NCBI RefSeq assembly: GCF_023856365.1
Contig: NC_064534.1
Location: forward strand, 11,490,536 to 11,554,535
Length of the DNA stretch: 64,000 nt
Direction of reading: 5' to 3'
Origin: Brienomyrus brachyistius
Taxonomy: Eukaryota; Chordata; Actinopteri; Osteoglossiformes; Mormyridae
Shown piece after piece: positions 12,131-21,902 of this stretch (position 1 is the stretch's first letter; each line of letters opens with the position of its first letter). The notes beneath the pieces are model-generated. The model worked only from the letters and a program-made list of their open reading frames with translations, did not search any database and was not told the origin of the DNA. A program made the position numbers and the translations under genes.

Positions 12131-15100
12131 TCATTCGCTTTTGCTTTTCGTTTTTGGTTTCCTGCAGCACTTCCTGAAGCAGAATCTGCAGGTTTTGAGG
12201 AAGAGGAGTACCGCCAGTGCCACCGTGGTTAGCAGCACGGCCAACACGTCCAGACTGTGGTACTGATACCAGGTCAAGTTGTGTGCCTGCACACGGAGGT
12301 GCTTGGCTCCTTTGTGCCGGATCACAAACTCGATCCAGAATACTGCTTGGTCCAGTGGGGTCATTGGCTGGTCATGTTGAATCCTTGACAGTCTCATCGC
12401 ATTCTCCTTATACCTGCCCATCACATAAAAAGATCACACATGCCTTTTTGGTTAACTGTGATTAATCAACTTCATTCTGATTCATATAACTAAAAATAAT
12501 GTTTCCGTGTATTTTGAAAGTCTTGAAACAATATGGGCTGTGTATGTTAAACTGTGGGGCAGCATGGTGGTGCAGTGGTTAGCACTGTTGCCTCACACCT
12601 CTGGGACCCGGGTTTGAATCCCCACCTGGGTCACATGTGTGTGGAGTTTGCATGTTCTCCCCATGTCGTCGTGGGGTACTCTGGTTTCCCCCCACAGTCC
12701 AAAAACATGCTGAGGGCAATTGGACTTGCTAAATTGCCCATAGGTGTGAATGTGTGAGTGAATGGTGAGTGAGTGTGCCCTGTGATGGGCTGGCCCCCCA
12801 TCCTGGGTTGTTCTCTGCCTCGTGCCTATTGCTTCCAGGATAGGCTCCGGACACCCCCTATGCACCAATAAGCGGTTTGGAAAATGGATGGATGGATGTA
12901 TTACTTACGATGGGTCATGGATCACGGTCCTGATGGCATCAACGAGATCTTTGGCCTGCATGGAGTTAAAATTGAGGATGACAGCAGCCCCTTTAGCACG
13001 CATGTGGATCATGTTGTCTGGTTGGTCAGCAAACAAGGGGATTCCCACCATGGGTACCCCATGGTAGATAGCTTCATACACTCCATTTGTCCCACCATGA
13101 GTGATGAAGGCCTTGGTCTTTGGGTGGCCTAGAGACAAAACAGGATAACTCACCTGTAATACATTTACATTTACATTACTCTTTACATTTTATTCCTTTG
13201 TTATGTTGTATATTTTTGGACGTCTCCGTTTAACATCGTACCTAATAGATCATTCTGAGGCATCCAGTCATAAATCTTGGTGTTTGGGGCCAAATTCTCT
13301 GGATGTTCTTTGCTGTATCTCCAGAGAACCTGCTCAGTATGATGGTTATACAAAGGCTTTGTTAAGAGGACGGATACCAGGTTGCAGGTTCAACAGCAGG
13401 CAGGAAAATCAGCAGTTTAAAATTCTGTATCCATCCAGCTGTACAAAGTATCTTTCAAACGTTTGAAAATATATTTTTGTCATAGAACTAAAATATTCAT
13501 AATTATTCTGTGCTCTACTCCCTTTTCTATCAGTAATTTACAGTAATTTTTTTTATATATTCCTTCACTGAAGACATTTTAAGAAATGAATGTAGTGTTT
13601 TTGTACTCTGGCATCCTTGTGTTTTTACCTGCAAGACTTGTTTTTTCAGGCAGATAGCCTACAAATATTCCATCAGTTTGTAAGGGACCAGCAGCGACTT
13701 AATCTTATGCGCACAAAACTAGATGCCTGACCTTCTGCGGTAACTGTCCCAGAGCTGTAGCAATCATTTCTCCTTTCTCTTTGGTGAGGTTCTTCACCAT
13801 TGACCCGAGTGAGAATACAACAATACCATCATCCCCAGAACTCTGCACAAACTCCTCCATATCCTGAAAGAGAAATCGAACATTTACCTGTTGGTTACAA
13901 AGAAGCCATTTATCCAGACTGTGTTTCATGTGTATTTTGTGTGAACATGTTAATTTTCATAGGCCTCTATATGCATTAATTACGCTGTAGCATAATAACT
14001 AGCCAAAAATGTAATAACTTATTTCATCATGCTCATTATTGGTAAGCTATTACACCGTCGAGTTTCATGCCTGGCTCGTCCGATCCTCGTGTGTACCACG
14101 CCCCTGATTATCCACGAGTGCTTCCCTGATCTTGCCCAGCTGTGCCCTATTATTTTCGCCCAGTCCTGTCTATTTGAGTCCACGTCTTGCCTTGCCTTTG
14201 GTCCGTCATTGATGTTGGGTGTTGTCACTGATGTCCTGTTCCACCCGTAGTCTTCCTTCCCTTAATAAATCCCCAGTTTTCCCTGCTTTTTGCCTCCCTG
14301 CTTCATCCTTCCCTGCTACCTTTCTGCCAACCTGCCCGTCCGCAACCCGCAACCCTGATAGTCGAGTTTTATTACACTAAAAATGGATAAAGAACTACAT
14401 TATTGACAGTTATTACATCACTGGCTGCTTCGGGCCTAAAATGTCATGTTTATTCATCTGAAATATATGTGCTGTTTTCCAAAATATGATTGTAAGATTT
14501 TCTTAACCCTGGATTCCCCCTTTGTACATGCATTTTGTTTTTATAACTATTTTGTATTTTCTGTCTATAAGTTAAAAATTATTTTCTTTGTCAAAACATC
14601 CTTAATTTACATTTCTTTATGTTATTTACCATCCATCTTCCATTACCTCTTAATCCTTATTAATTTAATGTTATTTGCTGCTTTTGTTATTAAGTTATTC
14701 AGTCAGAGCTTATTACTACTCCTTCAGTATCTCTGCTCCCAGTGTTTATTACTGTAAATTCAAGTTATATGGACAAGTAGATAAGTCAATGTGAAAATAA
14801 CTTCTTGTAGTGATTAAGGATTATAGCCATGATAAGGAAACGCAGTGGCTGTAGGTAGGAAATACCGTGTATGAAGGGGAAATCGGTTTGTTTTTACCTG
14901 AGGGAGCGGCTTAGCAGGCTTACAGTGAAGTCCTCCAACAAACTTAAAGTTGGGAAGAAAAGGTCGTGGATACTCGAAATCCCAGTATGTGCGAATCAGC
15001 CAGATATCAGCCGTCCCCATTGTCTCACAAACGGTGGTGGGTTTACCTTTTGGAAAAAGAACAATCGAGTCAAACTAAACCATCAATAATATTTCATGAT

Positions 15101-16120
15101 GACTTATTATGCAGTATCGCTTCAACACTTTCTATGTGTCTGGTGTTCTAATGGCACTATAGGTATGAAGTAGTATGTTCTTGTAAAATAATAGTAACTA
15201 CAGCAGCATAAATGATAAATAACATCCTTTATACAATTGAAGTCAAGCAACAAATACCAGAGCTTCCTGTTCTTGGAACAATCAGCAAACTCATGTTACG
15301 GTGTAAAACACAGGTGGAGCAGACCACAATCCTGCCATATACAGGCCTGTGACAGCCTTAAAGTAATTCAATTTAGTGCCCCAAATAGTATCTGCTTACC
15401 TAAAATTTCACTGTAGAACTTGTCAAAGTCTCTCCATAGTATCGTAGCAAGTAGATCCTGAGACCAGTAGAAGAGTAAGTTCATCATTCTTTCAATAAAT
15501 CCCATCTGGTCAGTATACTTGCTCATCGGACCCGGTACGAACGATGGGGGTGCTGGCAGTTGCCCACAGAGCCTTTCCATGACATAGGCAACGGAGCAGC
15601 GTAGCGTGTACACCAGAGGAATGCCGAATTTTTCAGCTACCAGCTCTCCGCATGGAGAGATTGGGTCAACCAGTATGACTTGGTATCCATCTTTTCTCAG
15701 ACTCTCCATTAAATGCTCTGACTCCACTAGCTCATTACAAGTCTGAAACAGTGCCTTCAAGTTTTTATTTACTATTTGGTAGAATTTAATGAATATCTCC
15801 AAGAGGTTCATGTGCCCCATTTCATACATTGAAAAGCTAATGAGCTCTTCTAAACAACTGTTCATTTGCTCCACCGAAACTGACGTATTGAATATCTTGT
15901 AGCTCCAGGGTGAATCTTCAGTTGGGTCCATAGAAAGGGAAGCATTAGGAGCCAGCACTGTGACTTCATGCCCTCTCTCTACTAGTCTTCCCAGCACAGG
16001 TTTCAGGTTAATCCAGTGACTGTTTTCGGCATACCACACCAAAATTTTGCTACAGTCTGTACTCTGTAATGTACAACTTTGTAGAAACAAATAAGCAAGT
16101 CCGTAAAACATGAACTTCAT
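12131..16120 (-). CDS. ugt2: UDP-glucuronosyltransferase 2-family, copy B, six exons
   Basis: Coding exons on the minus strand are 15400-16120, 14898-15046, 13732-13863, 13242-13329, 12909-13128 and 12131-12413. Lengths and phases match copy A exactly, giving 530 residues with no stop. The His (35), the Asp near 152, the UGT signature, the membrane anchor and the KSKSE tail are all retained. Exons 3 and 6 translate identically to copy A. Exon 2 differs by one residue (TYWDF versus TYWDL) and exon 5 by one (ILNFN versus ILDFN). Exon 1 differs at about 21 of 240 residues, so the two enzymes may differ in acceptor preference (inference). Intron 2 carries a solo LTR instead of the LINE found in A. 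A SINE fills much of intron 5 and ends about 10 nt from the exon 5 donor. Confidence 0.95.
12556..12899 (+). mobile_element. Full-length tRNA-derived SINE, intron 5 of UGT copy B
   Basis: The head carries A-box (tggtgcagtgg) and degenerate B-box (ggtttgaatcc) sequences. The full body ends aataagcggtttggaaaatg and then (gatg)n. The tail stops about 10 nt from the exon 5 splice donor of UGT copy B. It is antisense to the gene. Confidence 0.85.
14063..14360 (+). mobile_element. Solo LTR-like insertion, unit B only
   Basis: It starts around TTTCATGCCTGGCTCGTCCG and ends around CCTGATA, between repeats of gtcgag (14,057-14,062 and 14,361-14,366). Unit A has the uninterrupted site at about 4,654. 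It aligns along its length with the reverse complement of the 1,717-2,014 element and carries tatttgag and aataaat signals in the expected order. Its terminal bases have decayed, so the duplication length is uncertain. Confidence 0.65.
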
Positions 16121-16178
16121 GATGACAAATAAGAAAGTCTGACTAGAACTGACACTATCTCATACTTTACTGAATGAA

Positions 16179-16191
16179 TGTAATCATTAAC
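16179..16191 (-). promoter_or_regulatory. HNF1-like site upstream of UGT copy B
   Basis: The minus strand reads GTTAATGATTACA, 11 of 13 matches to the HNF1 consensus, about 59 bp upstream of the ATG. It is conserved with copy A although flanking bases have diverged. This supports liver or gut expression by analogy with UGT2 promoters (inference). Confidence 0.55.
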
Positions 16192-16364
16192 TAGACGTTT
16201 GAAACGTTTAAGAGCCCCACCCTTGGTGCTTGACGTATGACTGATAAGCGAATAGTTTCACCGAGCTGCAGGAATTATGGGAAGCACCGCATTTTATCTG
16301 ACAAAATCTAGTATTTCAAAATAAGCTGTATAAATTTAACATCTGCACACTCTTCTGTGAAAAT

Positions 16365-17408
16365 CTGATGTGAACTTGCAAGTGCAACTCTGCTATTTCA
16401 CAAGATTCAGCAACAACAAACAATGTACCCTTTGAAAAATATAATGCTTTCTATCTTTGAAGCTATTGAAGCTAAATTCTGTAGGTTAATAAAACCAAAT
16501 TCATGTGCTTCTACTCTGCTTACTGTGATGGTGAATTGAAATAGTAAATTTTTGTTCATTTTTTTCTTAATTTTCAATTGGATGCTTCAGAATCAAAGTC
16601 ATTTTGCATTTCACTGAATTACATTTAGGCTCCATGTATTCCCACAAGCCTGACCAGGATATAAAAATACCAAATACCTACTAAAAGTGGAGCAGTAAAT
16701 AAGTACATAAAGGGTAAAAATATAGCCAATACAAAAATACGCTTTGCATCTTTAAACTGTCTCAATTCATACAAATATGCAAGATAAGCAGAGTTAATGT
16801 TTAAACACTACTGTAAAGTCAATAAATGTATGGGAAGTAAAAACATCAAGATGAAAAGGCAAACCCTGTGTTATAACATGATGTTTAACTATATACAGTG
16901 ACTTTCAGAAATCTGAAAAAGCCTGCACAGGCTTGGCCTTTTTCAATTAACAATACAGTCTTCTTCCATCATATGTCAATATACTGTAGCACTGATTTTT
17001 CCGATCCTTATGGATCATGGATCAACTATGGTCCATTTTACCACTATCGCTTAGCAATTCTCTATACTCTATAGTAGGCTATACTCACTACACTGTAGTT
17101 AGAGCCTTGGTGTGTATCCAATAGCACAGCCTTTACTAACGAAGTCTGGTTTTTATTTCAGGGATGGTCTGGATGGAGACTTCTTATTTACAGAGTGGAA
17201 AGCAGGTCACCTCCCTGACTTCTCACAGCACCACCCTGGCTAAATGTTTTCCCACCTCTGGCACAAACCCATGGGCATCGTATAAACTGCAAAATCATTC
17301 AGACCTTTACATTACTGAGGGCCACCAGAACAGAGAAACCTTGGATTATAGGACTGATGTTTTACTCGGGACTTTTATGTAAAGAATTTGCATTGTATGA
17401 TATTTAGT
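16365..17408. other. Non-coding stretch upstream of the UGT array
   Basis: AT-rich sequence, starting with the weak third match to the UGT unit boundary. I see no gene, no tRNA and no clear repeat beyond that. Confidence 0.5.
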
Positions 17409-17416
17409 GTTACATT

Positions 17417-17787
17417 GGTAACACTTTACTTGACAGCGCACAAATATAGTATTATGCTATTACTTATGCATTAATTTACCGCAAACTAAGTCTTTGTAAC
17501 ATATTAATCTCATGTTAATTCATCGTTAATCAATTATGATGCATGTTTTATCCCAAGCAGTTACTATATTTGTTACTATTGCTGTTAATTCTACAAATCT
17601 TTGTTAACTACCGAAGGAACAACTAATGAATAACATAACTGAAATACTGATCTCATTTTTGCTCATCATTACTAAATTGTGACACATCTCAAGTGCCTAT
17701 GAGACTACATCATTTGATTATGATTTGTACTTCAGTAGTAACTAAGCTGTTACTAAGTTTTTGTGCCCCATCAAGTAAAGTGTTATC
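17417..17787. mobile_element. MITE with 8-bp target duplication
   Basis: Inverted ends GGTAACACTTTACTTGA at the left and GATAACACTTTACTTGA on the opposite strand at the right are flanked by gttacatt (17,409-17,416 and 17,788-17,795). The 8-bp duplication suggests hAT-type mobilisation. The interior is AT-rich with no ORF. Confidence 0.8.
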
Positions 17788-18337
17788 GTTACATTTAGAT
17801 GGAATCCTAATAATAGGTGATTTTAACATATATTTATCTGGGCACAGACATCAGTAAAAAATTACTAAAGTTATTTGTCTATCATTATCTCTGTTGGATT
17901 CCTCCAGCATATAACTGAGCCAACACATGCACAAAATATGTCACACTTGTGGACTTTAGACTTGGTGCCCATAGAGGACATTGAAACTATTAATGTCACC
18001 TTTACCACAGTAACGGTATCTATATTGCAAACAATAAAAAGACTAATGATTGAAACATGTTCTCTGCATTTAACCCTTACGTGACATAGCAGGGGGCAGC
18101 TAATTCAGCGTCCAGGGAGCAGTGCTTGGGGGCAATACCTTCACAGAGAACCATTATGCCACTTACCGCTGCCCTTAACAACAGCAATAAGAGTACCTTT
18201 AGATTTTGGTCTCATCTGTTTGCTATAATGTGATTCAAAAAGCAACTGTAGGCAACGTAACTAGATGTAAATATAATCAAATTACACGTATTATAATGTC
18301 AATCTGCTGGCTTTAACACTAATGCTACCCTTCACGG

Positions 18338-18478
18338 TGTGGAAGTAAAATTGGACATTGGTTGGCCCGGGAGGTTGGCATATTGGGTCTGTTATGTCTT
18401 AGGCCTTAGGCAAGAAGAGATTGTTTTAAATACTGTGTGACCTCGCTACGTGACAGCTGCCTGCAGTAAGTTCCGCAG
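18338..18478 (+). mobile_element. 5' LTR fragment of the ERV mosaic
   Basis: Starts TGTGGAAGTAAAATTGG and matches the first 141 bp of the 3' LTR at 23,843-23,983, in the same orientation. It breaks off at ttccgcag, where antisense gag begins. Confidence 0.85.
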
Positions 18479-20009
18479 TTCCAGCATTTCCTGTCCCCCC
18501 CTCTAGGTGGACCAGGTGAACCCTGTCTTCTCCTGCTTCCTCTGCCTCTGCCTTGGGGACTCCCTGTAGCCAAATTAGCCACTGCCTGCAGCATTTCATG
18601 TTCCTGCTCCCTTTTTCCTTTCTTCTTCTCTTCCTGAATGCTTTTTCTTTTCTCCGCATCTTTCAGATTATGCTCAATGTTCTGGGCGAAAGCTCTCACA
18701 CCACCCATGTTTTTCTCCCTCCAGTCAGGGCAAACCTGCTTCAGGAGTTCTGGGATCTCGGGCCGCATCCCTTCCACATAGAGGGCAGTCATCATTTGTC
18801 CCTGCTGTTCTGCTCCTGCGCCCGAGTGCTGCTCCACCAGGCTCTGCAACCGGAGCTCCCAGTCATACACATCTTCTTTATCACCTTGCCGGGCCGCATA
18901 CAGGCGGGACCAGTCAACCACTGTAGGGAAACGAGACTTAAGGGCATTCTCCAGAGAGTTCATCTGCTGGGCCCACCTCGCACTGTCTATCCTCTGGATC
19001 CCCGTGTCCCATGAGTCTCCCAAAGCAGCCCATGCAGGCCCCAGCTTCTTCTTTAACACCTGGCTCAGCTCCCAAGCGCTGGGCTGATACACTTCATCCA
19101 TGTCCTTCACTGCTGCGTAAAACTGAGCCCCCCACACTTCCGTGGGTTGGGCAGAGACTCAGCCGCCTCCTTGATGTCACCAGGCTCCCAGTTCCTTTGC
19201 ACCATCATGACAGGGCCTCCTTCAAGTCGAGGGTTCGGGACCTCCACCAGAGGAAACTGATGTTTTCCCTCTGTCTGCCCTGTACGCTGCGGATGGCGTG
19301 AGCGACCTTAATTGTCCCGGCCTTTGAGTACGGGGAATCCTCCTCATCATCACCTTCATCCTCCTCATCGTAGGAAGACTCTTCCTGCTTTACAGAAGGC
19401 TGCGGTATCGGACCCACCGCCCCCCCCCCTTCTGCAGCAGGGGCAGAGGGCTCAACTCTTTCTGGAGGAGGAGGGACCTGAGCAGGAGGGCGAGGTGCAG
19501 GTGGTGGCGGTGGAAGAGGGGACACTTCAGGCAGGACCGGATACAGGAGACCTGCATTAGGCTTTTTCCTCCTCTCAGCATCAGCCACAGGTGGAGAAAC
19601 AGCGGCAGTCGGATCGGCCCCCATTTCCTCTCTGCTAACCATTACACTTTCCTTATCAGTCAGCTGCTCTCTAGGTTTCCTGGCCCTCAGCAAGGCCACA
19701 GACTTCCACCGAAAATAATATTCTGGCTTGTACATTCCCCTACTACAACAACCATTCCCTCTCCTTTCCAATAACGTTTCACAACATTCTATCTCCAATA
19801 TGTTTAGAGTTCCCTCCTTTGGCCATCTACCCCGAGTCTGACGATACCAATTTCTACATGCCTTCTTTAGACTCAGGCCAGTCACCCGTTCCATTATCTG
19901 CCGAGGGGATGGCTTTCCCTTATCCCCTTTTTTTACATTTCAATATCTCTCCCTCAGTGTCTGAGTCCCTTTCAGGGGGGTGCGAATGTTTTCTTGACAC
20001 GCTCCCCAT
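18479..20009 (-). pseudogene. gag: Retroviral gag (matrix to nucleocapsid), broken
   Basis: On the minus strand, an ATG at 20,009-20,007 opens a short MGSVS start, a myristoylation-type matrix N-terminus. This frame closes after a run of seven A at about 19,934-19,940. A second frame then stays open to 19,205, with a long proline-rich, acidic segment. A third frame (19,137-18,406) carries a p30-like capsid region (VKDMDEVYQPSAWELSQVL), a charged coiled segment and the start of a zinc knuckle (RKCWNCG). The knuckle is cut at the LTR junction, and the last about 20 residues of that frame are antisense LTR. There are therefore at least two frameshifts and a truncation. Non-functional. Confidence 0.85.
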
Positions 20010-20880
20010 TATTAACCCCTCAACAAACAACGTTTGTCAAATGCAGGCTTTATGAAATATCTGGTTTGGCCCTAATACACGCTCCCCTCTGCAAGGTAGC
20101 TGCCTTCTGTACAAACCACGCGGCTGCTGGGTGACCATTAAGCTAAACAAGACAACTTGTTACTGCATTACAAAACCAAGTGTAATTCTAAACATTAGAT
20201 GTTCTAAAAACACAATTAACAAGTTCATCCCAGCATATCTCAGATCCAACACACAACACTTTTGTGCTATTCCATTGACTTTTGACACCTGCATGCGTCA
20301 ATGTGTAGCGAAATCAATTCCATGTATCAATTTATCTCAATGAGGATACTGCACCTGGGAGACCCCACACCCTTTACCACATACACATTCTCCAAAACCA
20401 TACACCCTTTATACTCCCGTGGGACCGAGAGTGGACCAAACCCCGAACAGTCCCTCAGCCTGGCGTCAGGGGTCTACGACAGCGCCTGTCTTAGGTCGTC
20501 CCTGTCCACACACAGGAATCTTACCCGTCTTTGGCCTGTTACGCAGTGCTGTGCTACCGCATGCAATGCATTCACTGTCCAGCCTCCGCCATACAATGCC
20601 ACGCCATGCAGTGCACACACCACCCTGCCCTCTGCCCCTGATGCACCAAGCCTTCACCGTCGTGTCTGGCCCTTCGCGGGTGACAGCTTCCCTGCTGTCT
20701 GACGGCTTCCCTGCTGTCTGACGGCTTCCCTGCCGTCTTGTGCCCCGTCACACAATACACAGTGGTGCCACTCAAAATCACAGACTTTCCCAAGGTCTCG
20801 TGCATCCACCTAACCCACGTAATAGGTCATTCAGGTCTCTCCTTGGACCGCGCCCTATTACAGGTGGATGAGCGCTCTCC
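20010..20880 (-). mobile_element. ERV leader or LTR-like segment between gag and integrase
   Basis: On the minus strand this lies between the integrase end and the gag start. It has a TATA box (gggagtataaagg, TATAAA at 20,413-20,408) and a 17-19-bp motif (gcagggaagccgtcaga) present about three times near 20,690-20,740, which could be U3 enhancer repeats. It does not match the 23,843 LTR by eye. Assignment as a second LTR and leader is inference. Confidence 0.45.
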
Positions 20881-21600
20881 CCTCGGCCTCCCTTTCAACA
20901 CTTCAAAAGGAGCCAACTGTGTCTGGCGGTGTGTTCTGGCTCGCATGAATAACAAAGCCAGGGGCAGGGCATCCATCCAGGGCAGGCCCGTCGTCTCTGA
21001 AATTTTCGCCAATTTCAGTTTAAGTGTCTGATTTGCTCTGTCCACTATCCCCCCACTGGAGGGGTGATAGGCACAATAATGCTTCAATGCCCAATGGGAC
21101 AATTTAGCCAGGATCTCTGCGATGAATGCAGGACCATTGTCTGTGGTGATTTTAGATGGAATGCCCCATCGTGGAATCACCTCCTTTAGCAGACAATTAG
21201 CCACGTTCAGAGCATCAGGGCGATGGCAAGGAAATGCCTCCACCGATCTGGAAAACAGATCTACAATCACCAAGCAATACTTATATCCCCTGCACGGCGT
21301 TAGCTCAATGAAATCCATCTGCAGGTGATCGAATGGGCTTTGGGGACTCGGGGTCACTGCAGGGTCGGTTGGAATGCCCTTTCCCACATTGAATTTCATG
21401 CACACCATACACTTCCCGCAGAATTGGGCAGCAGCTGTGGCAAACCCAGGGGCATGCCACACCCGAGTCACAGCTGCCACCAACCTGTCACGAGACACAT
21501 GATCCAGGCTATGAACGGCTTTGGCCATCCCTGGATACGCAGATCTAGGGAGATAAGGTCGGTTAGTCCCAGAATGTCGCCACACGCCTTCTCTATCATT
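20827..21600 (-). pseudogene. pol: Retroviral integrase, minus-strand copy, partial pol
   Basis: The open stretch 20,827-21,585 contains an HHCC-type zinc domain (HSLDH ... CGKCMVC) and the core aspartates in LQMDFIEL and TTDNGPAF. The third catalytic position reads IVDRANQT, with Asp where retroviral integrases have Glu. The sequence departs from the plus-strand copy after GRP near 20,884 and ends in an unrelated tail. Protease, reverse transcriptase and RNase H are absent upstream. The frame starts at a head-to-head junction near 21,600. Confidence 0.85.
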
Positions 21601-21616
21601 CCATGCTCCGCTCCGT

Positions 21617-21902
21617 TTCCACCCTGCCCCTGGCTTTGTTATTCATGCAAGCCAGGACACACCGCCAGACGGGTTGGCTCCTTTTGAAGTGTTGACAGGA
21701 AGGCCGATGCCTTGCGATATGTCACACTGGAGACCGTGGATGGGGATTTGCTGACTTATCTTACAGGTTTGCGGCAGGCGATAGGTGCAGCCTGGGACCA
21801 GGCTCATGGCAATTGGAGGAATCCAGAGGGAAAGCTGCCACGAACTGTGATACCGCTCGAGCCAGGAAGCTGGGTGTAGGTTCGCGATCTGAGGAGGAAG
21901 AG
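21617..21902 (+). pseudogene. pol: Integrase C-terminal remnant, plus-strand copy
   Basis: Plus-strand LPLALLFMQARTHRQT repeats the C-terminal integrase segment encoded on the minus strand at 20,884-20,970, forming an inverted repeat. A one-base loss after acgggttgg shifts the frame. The remnant runs into the env start, as expected for pol upstream of env. Confidence 0.75.

Larger units (their letters stand above)
1..16360. repeat. Tandem duplication units of the UGT locus
   Basis: The sequence at 1 (cagcagtctgtctcgaac) recurs at 10,221 and unit B then follows unit A almost base for base. The collinear parts include SINE fossils, all exons and upstream sequence. Unit A spans about 1-10,220 and unit B about 10,221-16,360. 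The size difference is mostly the LINE in A. A third, weaker match to the unit start (acttgcaagtgcaactctgc) is at about 16,373, suggesting a remnant of a further unit. The array probably continues to the left of the window. Confidence 0.9.

Noticed and set aside
17164..17382. 72-codon ORF preceded by an acceptor-like tttcag
   Set aside because: No family recognised and no partner exon; likely chance.
18553..19014. Plus-strand ORF of 153 codons
   Set aside because: Antisense shadow of the gag pseudogene.
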